Source: Pseudoduganella rivuli (GTDB lineage: Bacteria > Pseudomonadota > Gammaproteobacteria > Burkholderiales > Burkholderiaceae_D). From it: a DNA stretch of 64,000 nt. The first letter of the stretch is position 1. Each line of letters starts with the position of its first letter. Position numbers and translations under genes: made by a program. Shown in pieces: positions 52,515 to 61,123 of this stretch. The stretch is taken from positions 21,255 to 85,254 of the forward strand of contig NZ_WKJJ01000029.1 in the NCBI RefSeq assembly GCF_009674485.1, written 5' to 3'. Under the pieces are notes generated by a model. The model did no database searches, was not told the DNA's origin, and saw only the letters and a list, made by a program, of their open reading frames with translations.

Positions 52515-52796
52515 TCAGATATCCGTAAAGAATTCAGTGTGACGGGGGCCTGCGGTCAGCGCGGATAGTCCATGCGCTTGCACTGCATCGGCCAGCACGG
52601 CGTCGAAGCCGTCGCGGACAGCGGGATAGACTTCCATCCATGTCCATATGCCGTCGCCCGAAGAGTGCGGCCGGCGTTTCAGTTGCGGCGCCACGCCATG
52701 GGCGGAGACCAGCTCCGCCTGCATGGCTGCCACCGCGCGGTGCAGGGCGGTTTGGTCCGCATCCCGCACTTTGTAATAGATATACAGGTCCATCAT
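52515..52796 (-). CDS. DUF4936 family protein
   Basis: A 93-residue soluble protein of the betaproteobacterial DUF4936 family. It begins MMDLYIYYKVRDADQTAL, has RRPHSSGDGIWTWMEVYP in the middle and a C-terminal GPRHTEFFTDI. Function unknown. It sits 11 bp after ygfZ and three bases before the NRDE gene, so it is co-transcribed with both. Start codons at 52796 and 52793 are equally possible. Confidence 0.85.
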   Translation of the reverse strand: MMDLYIYYKVRDADQTALHRAVAAMQAELVSAHGVAPQLKRRPHSSGDGIWTWMEVYPAVRDGFDAVLADAVQAHGLSALTAGPRHTEFFTDI

Positions 52797-52807
52797 CCGC
52801 CGGGGAA

Positions 52808-53845
52808 TCAGACGTCCAGCTTGTCCAGCACGTAAGGCATGGGCAGGAAGGCCAGCGGCACGCCGTCGGCGCTGCGGGCACGGACTACGCCCTGTTCCAG
52901 CGCTTCCAGCTTCATTTCCACCAGCGCATCGACGCCGCCTTCGCCATTGGCGGCCGCATTGACCACCATGCCGCACGGCTGCGAGGGATCGCTGACGGCA
53001 AACACTTCGGCTCCGGCGGACAGGCCCGGATCGGCAATGCGGGCCAGCGCCGTGCGGCGCTTCAATTTGCCCAGGTACTGGCTGCGGGCAACGATTTCCT
53101 GGCCCGGATAGCAACCCTTCTTGAAATTCACGCCGCCCAGCAATTCCAGGTTGATCATTTGCGGCACGAACTGTTCCTGCGTGGCGGCCGTTACTTGCGG
53201 CACGCCCGCGTGGATCGCCGCCAGGCGCCAGGCATCGTTGCCGCCCACGTTCAGGCGGTCGGCCAGCACGGGCGCCACGGTGTTGGCGGTGTCATGGGAC
53301 GTCAGCCACAGGTAGCGCGGCGCCCCGAACGCATCGCCCAGGCGCAGCAGCGTGCCCAGCGGGTGCGAGACTTTGGTGTACGCTTGCTGCGGCAGCACGT
53401 CGAACCAGGTTTGCAGCACGGCTTCGGCCATGCCGCCGCCCAGGCCCAGCACGACGGCGCTGGACGGCGCATCGGTGGCGTCGGCCAGTTTGGCCTTGGC
53501 GCGCAATACGAACATGGACAGGCGTTTTTGCAGCGCGGGCTGGATTTCGCGCGCCAGTTGCAGCATGACGCCGTTCGGGTCGTCGGCGGTGCCGCGCCAC
53601 ATGGTAAAGGTGGCTTGCAGACGGCCTTTCGGCGTGCAGTAGCCGGCCAGGCGCACGTCGTCCGCGCCCAGGTGTTCGACATCGTTGGTCAGCTGGCTGT
53701 GCAGGAAACTGGCCGCATCGTCGCCCTGTACGGCGATCAAACCCTGGTCAGTCACGCAGGCAACGAAGCCCACCGACAGTTCAACGGGTGTCAGCGCCGG
53801 GTAAGGCGCATCGGATGGCATCAAGGTTTGTTTCCAGTCACTCAT
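52808..53845 (-). CDS. ygfZ: Folate-binding YgfZ/IbaG-associated Fe-S protein
   Basis: A 345-residue member of the GcvT-like YgfZ family, which uses tetrahydrofolate and helps maintain certain Fe-S enzymes such as MiaB. The diagnostic KGCYPGQE motif (FKKGCYPGQEIVARSQY) with its essential cysteine is present, as are FLHSQLTNDVE early and GYCTPKGRLQA. Start codons at 53845 and 53857 are both in frame, neither with a convincing ribosome site. It heads the minus-strand trio and diverges from mltG across about 215 bp. Confidence 0.93.
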   Translation of the reverse strand: MSDWKQTLMPSDAPYPALTPVELSVGFVACVTDQGLIAVQGDDAASFLHSQLTNDVEHLGADDVRLAGYCTPKGRLQATFTMWRGTADDPNGVMLQLAREIQPALQKRLSMFVLRAKAKLADATDAPSSAVVLGLGGGMAEAVLQTWFDVLPQQAYTKVSHPLGTLLRLGDAFGAPRYLWLTSHDTANTVAPVLADRLNVGGNDAWRLAAIHAGVPQVTAATQEQFVPQMINLELLGGVNFKKGCYPGQEIVARSQYLGKLKRRTALARIADPGLSAGAEVFAVSDPSQPCGMVVNAAANGEGGVDALVEMKLEALEQGVVRARSADGVPLAFLPMPYVLDKLDV

Positions 53846-54060
53846 AGATATTGACATTAAATTGCCGGTTTTCGTGTTCTTATGTGGGTATCGCTTACTG
53901 AAAATGGCCTAGTGGCATTATCATTACGGCCTCATTATAGTGATGTCGCGGAATTCGCGTTGGACGCAGCCAAAAACTGTGACTCCAGCCGTAGAATGGC
54001 TATCAGGCGTGGCTTGCACGCGGAAGGCGGTTCGTGGCGCGCGTCGTAACAGTTTTTAAA

Positions 54061-55050
54061 ATGGCATTCATAAAAAAAACGATCGTTTTGGGGATGGTAA
54101 CAGCCGTGGCGCTGGGCGGCGGTTTTGCGTGGTGGGCCAACCAGCCGATCACGACGGAAGACCCCCCGATCGAATTCACCATCGCGCCCGGCAGCGCCGC
54201 GCGTGCGGCAGGCCAGCAAATGCAGGAAGCGGGCGTCCCGATCCAGCCCTTGCTGTTCAACCTGCTGGCGCGCCTGACGGAAAAATCCGCCAGGCTCAAA
54301 GCCGGCTCGTATGAACTCAAGCCGAATACCACGCCGCTGCGCCTGATCGACCAGCTGGTGCGGGGCGAATTCGCGCAAGAGCAGCTGACCATTATCGAAG
54401 GCTGGACCTTCCGCCAGATGCGCCAGGCGATGGCCGCGCACAAAGGCTTGAAACACGATACGGCCAACATGTCCGACGCGGAACTGATGGCCCTGGTATC
54501 GCCCGATTACCGGAAACCGGAAGGCTTGTTTTTCCCTGACACGTATTTATTTGCCAAGGGTTCCAGCGAACTGGCGATTTTCCGGCAGGCCCATGCGATG
54601 CTGCTGGCGAAATTGCAGGAAGCGTGGGACAAGCGCGATACGACGTTGCCCTATAAAAATCCGTATGAAGCGCTGACCATGGCGTCCATCGTGGAAAAGG
54701 AAACGGGCCAGAAATCCGAGCGCAACATGATTGCGGGCGTGTTCGTCAACCGGTTGAAGATCGGCATGCTGCTGCAAACGGACCCCACCGTGATTTATGG
54801 CATGGGCAACAAGTACGACGGCAAGATCCGCAAGAAAGACCTGGAAACCGACACGCCCTACAATACGTACACGCGGGCCGGCTTGCCGCCGACGCCGATT
54901 TCGTTGCCGGGCATGCAATCGCTGGTGGCGGCCATGGCCCCTGCCAAGACCGGCGCATTGTATTTCGTCGCGCGCGGCAATGGCACCAGCCAGTTTTCAG
55001 ACAATCTCACCGACCATAACCGGGCGGTCAACCAGTATCAACGGCAGTAA
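54061..55050 (+). CDS. mltG: Endolytic murein transglycosylase
   Basis: A 329-residue inner-membrane protein with one N-terminal anchor (IVLGMVTAVALGGGFAWW) and a periplasmic YceG domain. The catalytic glutamate is in MASIVEKETG, with GLFFPDTYLF, LQTDPTVIYG, YNTYTRAGLPPTPI and a C-terminal YFVARGNG as family markers. It cuts nascent glycan strands and sets their length. A GTG at 54034 with GGAAGG upstream could be the true start, adding nine residues; I show the first ATG. It precedes tmk by two bases. Confidence 0.93.
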   Translation: MAFIKKTIVLGMVTAVALGGGFAWWANQPITTEDPPIEFTIAPGSAARAAGQQMQEAGVPIQPLLFNLLARLTEKSARLKAGSYELKPNTTPLRLIDQLVRGEFAQEQLTIIEGWTFRQMRQAMAAHKGLKHDTANMSDAELMALVSPDYRKPEGLFFPDTYLFAKGSSELAIFRQAHAMLLAKLQEAWDKRDTTLPYKNPYEALTMASIVEKETGQKSERNMIAGVFVNRLKIGMLLQTDPTVIYGMGNKYDGKIRKKDLETDTPYNTYTRAGLPPTPISLPGMQSLVAAMAPAKTGALYFVARGNGTSQFSDNLTDHNRAVNQYQRQ

Positions 55051-55052
55051 CT

Positions 55053-55673
55053 ATGACTTTTCAACGCGGTAAATTCATCACTTTCGAAGGCATCGACGGC
55101 GCCGGCAAATCCACGCACATCCAGTTCGTCTCCGATTGCCTGCGCGCGCGCGGGATCGACCTGGTCAGCTCGCGCGAGCCGGGCGGCACGCCGCTGGGTG
55201 AAAAGCTGCGCGAACTGGTGCTGCACGAGCCCATGCACCTGGAAACCGAAGCGCTGCTGATGTTCGCCAGCCGCCGCGAACACGTGGCGCAAGTGATCGC
55301 GCCGGCGCTGGCGCGCGGCGCCTGGGTGATTTCCGACCGCTTTACGGACGCCAGCTTTGCCTACCAGGGCGGCGGACGCGGCCTGGACCGCGCCAAGCTG
55401 GAAGCGCTGGAACAGTGGGTGCACCCGGACTTGCAGCCGGACCTGACGTTCCTGTTCGACGTGCCGTTGGAGGTAGCCCGGGCGCGCCTGGATGCCACCC
55501 GCGACCTGGATAAATTCGAACAGGAACAGGCGGATTTCTTCAACGCCACCCGCAATGAATACTTGCGCCGCGCCGCGCAATTCCCGCAGCGCTTCCGCGT
55601 GATCGATTCGTCCCGTTCGATTCCCGAAATCCGGGAACAATTGCAAGCCATCGTGGAAAGCCTGTCCGCATGA
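55053..55673 (+). CDS. tmk: Thymidylate kinase
   Basis: A 206-residue P-loop kinase that phosphorylates dTMP to dTDP. It contains FEGIDGAGKSTH, the DR-type SREPGGTPLGEKLREL, ISDRFTDASFAYQGGGRGL and DVPLEVARARL with the lid region. It overlaps holB by ATGA and follows mltG closely, reproducing the betaproteobacterial mltG-tmk-holB-pilZ order. Confidence 0.97.
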   Translation: MTFQRGKFITFEGIDGAGKSTHIQFVSDCLRARGIDLVSSREPGGTPLGEKLRELVLHEPMHLETEALLMFASRREHVAQVIAPALARGAWVISDRFTDASFAYQGGGRGLDRAKLEALEQWVHPDLQPDLTFLFDVPLEVARARLDATRDLDKFEQEQADFFNATRNEYLRRAAQFPQRFRVIDSSRSIPEIREQLQAIVESLSA

Positions 55674-56698
55674 GCGCCGCCATCTTCCCGTGGCAGCAGG
55701 CGGCCTGGGACCAGCTGCAACTGATGCGCGCGCGCATGCCGCACGCAATCCTGTTCCATGGCGCGGCCGGCATCGGCAAGGCGCAATTCATCGAACACTT
55801 CGCCAAATCGCTGCTGTGCGAAAGCGCCGGGCCGGGCGGCCACGCGTGCGGCGCCTGCGTGTCGTGCGGCTGGTTCGACCAGCAAAACCACCCGGACTAC
55901 CGCCGCGTGCGGCCGGAAGCGCTGGAAGATGAACCGGCGGGCGACGGCGAAGAGGGCGGTGAAGAAGGCAAGAAAGCTGCCAAGAGCAAGACGCCGTCGA
56001 AAGACATCAAGATCGAGCAGATCCGCGCGCTGTCCGACTTCATGAACATATCCACCCACCGCCAGGGCTTGCGTGTGGTGGTGCTGTATCCGGCGGAAAA
56101 CCTGAACATGCCGGCGTCGAATGCCTTGCTGAAGACCCTGGAAGAACCGCCGCCGGGCACCGTGTTCCTGGTGTCGTCGAACAGCCTGGACCGCCTGCTG
56201 CCCACCATCCTGTCGCGCTGCCGCAAGTTCGCGTTGCCGCTGCCGCCGTTCAATGAAGCGCTGGCCTGGCTGAAAGAGCAGGGCGTGCCCGATGCGGAAA
56301 GCTGGCTGCGCGAGCAGGGCGGCGCGCCGCTGGCGGCCCAGGCCCAGGCGGAAACCGGGTCGCGCGAGGAAATGGATGTGTTTTTACAACTGTTGGCCAG
56401 CCCCGGCGTGGAAGCAGCGCTGCGCTGCGCCGACAAACTGCAAAAGGTGCCGCTGGCGAATCTTGTTTCGTGGCAGCAGCGCTGGCTTTATGACATGTTT
56501 TCATACAAACTGTCGGGAACCATCCGCTACTATCCGCGCTACCGCAAGGAACTGGCGGCCCTGGCCGACAAGGTGCACATCAGCAAACTGATGGCCGCCA
56601 TCAAGGGCGCCAACGAGCGGCGCGCGACGGCTGACCACCCGCTGTCGCCCAAACTGTTCATCGAAGACATGCTGCTGGAGTACACCAAGACCGTATGA
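55670..56698 (+). CDS. holB: DNA polymerase III delta-prime subunit
   Basis: A 342-residue clamp-loader subunit. It opens with PWQQAAWDQLQLMRARMPHAILFHGAAGIGK (a P-loop-like AAGIGKA), has the zinc-binding cysteine cluster CGACVSCGWF, a Lys/Glu-rich insertion of about 25 residues (around 85-110), the SRC motif ILSRCRKF and the NALLKTLEEPP segment. It is translationally coupled to both tmk and the PilZ gene. Confidence 0.95.
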   Translation: MSAAIFPWQQAAWDQLQLMRARMPHAILFHGAAGIGKAQFIEHFAKSLLCESAGPGGHACGACVSCGWFDQQNHPDYRRVRPEALEDEPAGDGEEGGEEGKKAAKSKTPSKDIKIEQIRALSDFMNISTHRQGLRVVVLYPAENLNMPASNALLKTLEEPPPGTVFLVSSNSLDRLLPTILSRCRKFALPLPPFNEALAWLKEQGVPDAESWLREQGGAPLAAQAQAETGSREEMDVFLQLLASPGVEAALRCADKLQKVPLANLVSWQQRWLYDMFSYKLSGTIRYYPRYRKELAALADKVHISKLMAAIKGANERRATADHPLSPKLFIEDMLLEYTKTV

Positions 56699-57072
56699 GC
56701 GCCAGTCCTCCCGATCCCAACGCAACGCCGATAGCCCGGCCGACCGTCCTGTCGCTGGCCATCAAGGAAAAGGCGGCCCTGTACGCCGCCTACATGCCGT
56801 TCCTGAAAAACGGCGGCATGTTCGTTCCCACGCAAAAGCCCTACAAGATCGGCGACGAGATTTATTTGATCCTGGCGCTGATGGACGATCCGAACAAATA
56901 CCCGATTGCCGGCAAAGTCGTGTGGATCACGCCGGCCGGGGCCAATAACAACAAGGCGCAAGGCATCGGCGTGCATTTCCCCGACGATGAAACCGGCCAG
57001 CGCACCCGCCTGCGCATCGAAGAAATCCTGGGCGCCGCACTGCGTTCGTCGCGCGCCACCCACACTTTGTGA
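56695..57072 (+). CDS. pilZ: PilZ domain protein
   Basis: A 125-residue small PilZ protein. It has VLSLAIKEKAALYAAYMPFLKNGGMFVPT and WITPAGANNNKAQGIGVHFPDDE, matching type IV pilus PilZ. Like the Pseudomonas and Xanthomonas PilZ proteins it lacks the classical RxxxR c-di-GMP-binding motif, so it probably acts through protein contacts in pilus biogenesis. It overlaps the holB stop by ATGA. In many relatives a tatD gene follows; here a GNAT gene does. Confidence 0.93.
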   Translation: MSASPPDPNATPIARPTVLSLAIKEKAALYAAYMPFLKNGGMFVPTQKPYKIGDEIYLILALMDDPNKYPIAGKVVWITPAGANNNKAQGIGVHFPDDETGQRTRLRIEEILGAALRSSRATHTL

Positions 57073-57079
57073 AGACACC

Positions 57080-57595
57080 ATGCCATTCCGCCACCGTCCC
57101 GCCACCCTGAACGATTTGCCCGCCATTGTGGCGATTTACAACAGCACCGTCGCGTCGCGTGAAGTCACGGCCGATACGGAGCCGGTCACGGTGGCGTCGC
57201 GCCTGGCCTGGTTCCATGAACATACGCCGGACCGCCGGCCCCTGTGGGTGATCGAAAGGGCGGACGACACGGCGGCGCAGCCGGAAATCGTCGGCTGGAT
57301 TTCGTATTCGAACTTCTATGGCCGCCCGGCCTACGCGGGTACGGCTGAAGTGTCGATCTATATCGAGGAAAGCTGGCGCGGCAAAGGCGTGGGCCGCTAT
57401 GCGCTGGCCGAAGCCATCGAATTTGCGCCGTCGATCAAGGTGCATACCTTGCTGGGCTTTATTTTCGGCCACAACCAGCCCAGCCTGGGGCTGTTCGGCA
57501 AGTTCGGCTTCGAGACGTGGGCGAATTTGCCGCGTGTTGCGAACCTCGATGGCGTCGAGCGGGACTTGATCATCCTCGGCAAACGCGTGGCATAA
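57080..57595 (+). CDS. Phosphinothricin N-acetyltransferase-like GNAT protein
   Basis: A 171-residue GNAT of the PAT/Pat family. It starts FRHRPATLNDLPAIVAIYNSTV and contains AEVSIYIEESWRGKGVGRYAL for acetyl-CoA and GHNQPSLGLFGKFGF, all typical of phosphinothricin/methionine-sulfone acetyltransferase-like proteins. The natural substrate is unknown; resistance should not be assumed. The ATG at 57080 lies seven bases after the pilZ stop. Confidence 0.88.
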   Translation: MPFRHRPATLNDLPAIVAIYNSTVASREVTADTEPVTVASRLAWFHEHTPDRRPLWVIERADDTAAQPEIVGWISYSNFYGRPAYAGTAEVSIYIEESWRGKGVGRYALAEAIEFAPSIKVHTLLGFIFGHNQPSLGLFGKFGFETWANLPRVANLDGVERDLIILGKRVA

Positions 57596-57661
57596 GTACA
57601 ACATGCATTTTTCAAACAAATGTCCGTGTCGACGGACATTTGATGTTAATTTACAACGCTT

Positions 57662-58024
57662 CTATTCTTTATTTACCGTCAATTGCTTGATGGTGGCGGC
57701 TTTGCCATAGGTCACTGTCACCAGCAATTTTGTCGGGCACAGCGCGCGGTACACGTATGTGCGCTCCTCTCCCTTCACCGTGCGCAGCAACAATTCCAGC
57801 GGCATGGCGGACGGACAGGCGCGCAGCAGGGGCGCGGTTTCCGCCTGCGGGTCGCCTGCAATGCGGCCCAGCGCCGCAGCCACCTCTGCTGTCACAGCGG
57901 GCTCCACGTCGTCGATGGCTTTCATGGGCCGCGGTTCAGGCTGGGACTGCTGCTTCGGCTGTTCCGACCACGCGCAGCCGGATAGCAGCAGGCTGGACAA
58001 AAGCATTGTCGACTTGATTCGCAT
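57662..58024 (-). CDS. Small hypothetical lipoprotein
   Basis: A 120-residue protein with a lipoprotein signal (hydrophobic MLLSSLLLSGC) and a Gln/Pro-rich linker, then a globular part with two cysteines (LLRACPSAM and YRALCPTKLL) that could form a disulfide. No domain recognised. GGAGA lies eight bases upstream of ATG 58024; an upstream ATG at 58051 is less likely. It is convergent with the GNAT gene and divergent from the M36-like protease gene. Confidence 0.7.
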   Translation of the reverse strand: MRIKSTMLLSSLLLSGCAWSEQPKQQSQPEPRPMKAIDDVEPAVTAEVAAALGRIAGDPQAETAPLLRACPSAMPLELLLRTVKGEERTYVYRALCPTKLLVTVTYGKAATIKQLTVNKE

Positions 58025-58148
58025 GGCGTGTCTCCGGACAAAAACCTTCATCATAACGCCGCCGCCAGCGCGTGCAAATGTCTCATTTTGAACAGAATCC
58101 AGCCCTTTGTCTAAAAAGGCCCAGATTCCCACTTCTGAAAAAACGCTC

Positions 58149-58163
58149 CCTATACTCGGTTCC
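58149..58163 (+). promoter_or_regulatory. Promoter-like 15-mer upstream of the M36-like protease
   Basis: CCTATACTCGGTTCC contains a TATACT -10-like hexamer 73 bp before the start codon. The identical 15-mer occurs at 35709-35723 upstream of the ethanolamine permease gene, in the same position relative to a plus-strand gene. No clear -35 box accompanies either copy. Confidence 0.4.
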
Positions 58164-58228
58164 GATCCCACGAGGATTCATCCAACAAAACGAAAACCAC
58201 TGAACTGACAGACAGGAGAGATTGCAGC

Positions 58229-60349
58229 ATGCGTCAATTTTCACGTCCCGTTTCTCGTACCATCCTGGCATCCCTGATTACGATGGCATTTGCCGGCGCC
58301 GCCCATGCGGGCGTGCAGTCGGTTGAAAACCTGCACCTGTTCACCAACACGGCGGCCAAATCGGCTGACGATGTGCTGCGCGCCAACGCCGACCGCTTTG
58401 GCCTGCCAAACTCGCTGAACAACCTGACCCTGGTCAAAGTGCAGGAATCGCTGACCGGTACCCACTATCACTACCAGCAAATGCTGCGCGGCATTCCTGT
58501 CGACCGCGCCGTGATCATCGTTTCGATCGGCAAAAACGGCCAGCTGCAAAAGATCTTCAATGAAACCCGCCACATTTCCGACAAGGTCGACGCGGCCGCG
58601 GTGAACCAGCTGTACAACCAGGCGCAAATCTCCGAAGACGCGGCGCTGGACAAAGGCTGGAACAACATGAAGGTGCAGCACGCGCTGGTGAGCGCGCCGT
58701 CGACCGAACTGGTGTGGATGCCAACCAAGGATGGCGTGCAACTGGCCCGCAAAGTGCAAATCCAGGCGCAAATGCCGACCGGTGGTTTCGTGCAATACCT
58801 GAACGCCCATGACGGTTCGGTGATCGATTCGTACTCGCTGTCGATGCCGCGCAAAGGCGAGCGTACGCTGGCTGACCGCGCCAAAGTCACCGGTCCGGTA
58901 CTGGATCGCAAGGCTGCCACCCAGGCCGTCAGCAGCAACCAGACGCTGCGCGCCGCCGCGCCAACCGCATCGCTGGCGCCGTCCGGCATCAACGGTTCCG
59001 GCTATGCCTTCGACCCGGATCCACGCACCGCGCTGAACACCGATGCGCTGACCGACACCTCGGCCGCTTCCGCCTTCGACGCCGCGTATTCGAACAAAAC
59101 CCTGCGCGACCTGACGGTCACCAGCGGCGTGTACTCGCTGTCCGGCCCGTACATCAACATCAAGAACATCGAAGCGCCGAACACCGCGCCATCGACCACC
59201 ACCAATGGCGTGTGGACGGCCAAGCGCGGCAACAACGGCTTTGACGACACCAACGTCTACTACCACATCGACACCAACCAGCGCTACATCCAGTCGCTGG
59301 GCTTCACGGGCACCAAGTCCATTATCAACCGTCCGCTGAACGTGGATACCGACGGCGTGAACGGCGACGATAACTCGCACTACAGCGGCGGTTCCAACGA
59401 TTACCTGGCATTCGGCCACGGCTGCGTCAACGACTCCGAAGATGCGGACGTGATCCTGCACGAATACGGCCATGGCATCCAGGCCAACATCAACTCGAGC
59501 TGGAGCGGTGGCGACACGGGCGCGATGGGTGAAGGTTTCGGCGACTACTGGGCCGCATCGTATTCGTACAGCACCCCGAACGGCAAGATCTACCACCCTG
59601 AGTGGGCCTTCAGCTGGGACGGCCACGGCGCATGCTGGGCCGGCCGCATGCTGAATCGCTACGACGCCAAGTACAACAGCAGCAAGTCGTACGCCGCGCA
59701 CACGTCCGTAACGGAAAACGGCGTGACGTTCCAGTCCGACGAACTGTGGTCGGCGCCGCTGTACCGCTCGATGGTGGCGTTGATCGCCGCCGGCAAGACC
59801 CGCGGTGACATCGACAAGATCATCCTGGAAGCGCACTTCGGCCTGGGCAGCAACATCAAGATGCCGGCCATGGCAACGGCCATCGTGAACGCGGCGAAAA
59901 CCCTGTTCCCGTCGGACCTGACGTTCGCCAACACGTTCCAGGCCAACTTCGAAGCGCAAAACATCCTGTCGGCCGTCGTGCCGCCAGGCCCGACCATCAG
60001 CGAAACTGAAAGCAACAACACGACGGCAACGGCCAACGTGATCACGACCACCAATACGCTGGTGAACGGCACGATGAGCGCGTCGACCGACGTGGATTAC
60101 TACAAAGTCACCATCCCGGCCGGTAAAACGCTGACCGTGACGATGACCCCGAACGCAACCTCCGACTATGACCTGGAGCTGTACAACAGCGCCGGCACCA
60201 AGATCGGTTCCAGCGTGAAGGGCACCGGCCAGGCCGACACCGTGACCCGCACCAGCGCGGCCGGTGAAGTGGTCTACGCCAAAGTGATCTACTACGCGGG
60301 CGGCACCGGCGCCACCAGCGGCAAGTACACGCTGACGGCCGCTTGGTAA
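58229..60349 (+). CDS. Secreted M36-like (fungalysin-type) metalloprotease with PPC domain
   Basis: A 706-residue exported zinc protease. The signal peptide ends AGAAHAG. Residues about 30-200 form an FTP-type inhibitory propeptide (GTHYHYQQMLRGIPVD). The catalytic part contains H411-E-Y-G-H415 (ILHEYGHGIQ) and E435 in GEGFGDYWA as third zinc ligand, the gluzincin arrangement of fungalysins. The C-terminus (about 590-706) is a bacterial pre-peptidase domain (ETESNNTTATAN, then DVDYYKVTIPAGKTLTV). It would be secreted and self-processed, probably for protein degradation outside the cell. CAGGAGAG precedes the ATG and a strong terminator follows the stop. Confidence 0.9.
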   Translation: MRQFSRPVSRTILASLITMAFAGAAHAGVQSVENLHLFTNTAAKSADDVLRANADRFGLPNSLNNLTLVKVQESLTGTHYHYQQMLRGIPVDRAVIIVSIGKNGQLQKIFNETRHISDKVDAAAVNQLYNQAQISEDAALDKGWNNMKVQHALVSAPSTELVWMPTKDGVQLARKVQIQAQMPTGGFVQYLNAHDGSVIDSYSLSMPRKGERTLADRAKVTGPVLDRKAATQAVSSNQTLRAAAPTASLAPSGINGSGYAFDPDPRTALNTDALTDTSAASAFDAAYSNKTLRDLTVTSGVYSLSGPYINIKNIEAPNTAPSTTTNGVWTAKRGNNGFDDTNVYYHIDTNQRYIQSLGFTGTKSIINRPLNVDTDGVNGDDNSHYSGGSNDYLAFGHGCVNDSEDADVILHEYGHGIQANINSSWSGGDTGAMGEGFGDYWAASYSYSTPNGKIYHPEWAFSWDGHGACWAGRMLNRYDAKYNSSKSYAAHTSVTENGVTFQSDELWSAPLYRSMVALIAAGKTRGDIDKIILEAHFGLGSNIKMPAMATAIVNAAKTLFPSDLTFANTFQANFEAQNILSAVVPPGPTISETESNNTTATANVITTTNTLVNGTMSASTDVDYYKVTIPAGKTLTVTMTPNATSDYDLELYNSAGTKIGSSVKGTGQADTVTRTSAAGEVVYAKVIYYAGGTGATSGKYTLTAAW

Positions 60350-60374
60350 GTATGTAGGGCTTACGCAGTGAGTG

Positions 60375-60406
60375 AAAATGCCAGCATTCGTGCTGGCATT
60401 TTTTTT
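60375..60406 (+). terminator. Intrinsic terminator of the M36-like protease gene
   Basis: AATGCCAGCA-TTCG-TGCTGGCATT followed by a run of T (60399-60406); the A-run on the left also makes it functional in reverse. It marks the end of the conserved chromosomal gene block before the cassette region. Confidence 0.93.
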
Positions 60407-60764
60407 GGTGGTTTGGAATCGAAGGCGGAGCCTATTTGCCCCGGGACGATTTCTCTAACGGCCGCTATGTCGAAGGAAACTGTACGATCCCTTTATATAC
60501 CTTACTAAAACTTGGCGATATCCCGCCACTTCACCACAGGGGCAGGCAGCCACACTTCGGAGGCAGGCACGGGTGTTTTTCCTGTCCGTTATCCAGAGGA
60601 GTGATGTTGCGCCGCGGGCCTGAGGGTGGTGGGGTTGGGCTTTAGGATTGGGGTGTGCTAAACTGACATAACTATTTGATAATTAAGGAAAGACGCGGTG
60701 CTTCGGGCTCGAATTCTCCGGTTTGTGTCGGGAGAAAGGGCACCTTTTAGGGCGTCTACTTCAC
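60407..60764. other. Non-coding segment at the left edge of the cassette array
   Basis: No supported gene in this 358-bp stretch. A GTTGGGC core-like heptamer is at 60634-60640. A/T-rich sequence from about 60660 includes GATAAT (60678-60683), which could be the -10 of a promoter reading into the first cassette, but no good -35 is seen. An inverted repeat TTCTCC/GGAGAA lies near 60714-60736. This is where an attI site would be expected if the array were attached to an integrase. Confidence 0.5.
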
Positions 60765-60778
60765 GTTGGGCTAACTAA

Positions 60779-61123
60779 ATGGAACTCCGCTGCGTCGCCG
60801 ATGTTGCCGGTCCCTGGATGGAACCGGACTTCGAATCGAGCCTGATTACTCGCTGTCGCCAAAATTGGTCGACGCCGATTTTCGAGGTATCGAACTATGC
60901 TCTGGCTACGTTTATTCGACAGCAGTTCGCTTGGGAATTGACTTTGCCAGAGGCTCGTCGACGAATCGCTGCTGGTTATCTCGACAACACCGAACTTTAT
61001 GATGACGAGCTTTTCGTCGCTGTTACCGAGGCACTGTTGATTTCCTTTTCCCGCAATTCGCCCAACAATCTAATCCAGCGGACGCCTGAAGGCGCCGCTG
61101 ATCGTCAACGTTCGGCCCTATGA
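60779..61123 (+). CDS. Cassette 1 hypothetical protein
   Basis: A 114-residue soluble protein of unknown function, starting eight bases after a GTTGGGC core at 60765-60771. It begins MELRCVADVAGPWMEPDFES and contains an acidic stretch LDNTELYDDELF. The last 20 or so residues (from NSPNNLIQ) are encoded by the attC site, and the stop codon lies just beyond the recombination core, in the next cassette, so the C-terminus depends on cassette order. No domain recognised. Confidence 0.65.
   Translation: MELRCVADVAGPWMEPDFESSLITRCRQNWSTPIFEVSNYALATFIRQQFAWELTLPEARRRIAAGYLDNTELYDDELFVAVTEALLISFSRNSPNNLIQRTPEGAADRQRSAL
61060..61116 (+). repeat. attC site 1
   Basis: R-box GCCCAAC (61060-61066) and GTTCGGC (61110-61116) enclose CAGCGGACGCC-TGAA-GGCGCCGCTG. 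It overlaps the end of cassette 1 coding sequence. Confidence 0.75.

Noticed and set aside
60436..60645. 69-codon plus-strand frame in the gap after the M36-like gene
   Set aside because: No ribosome binding site, Gly/Arg/His-rich translation and no resemblance to a family; it also runs across a GTTGGGC box.
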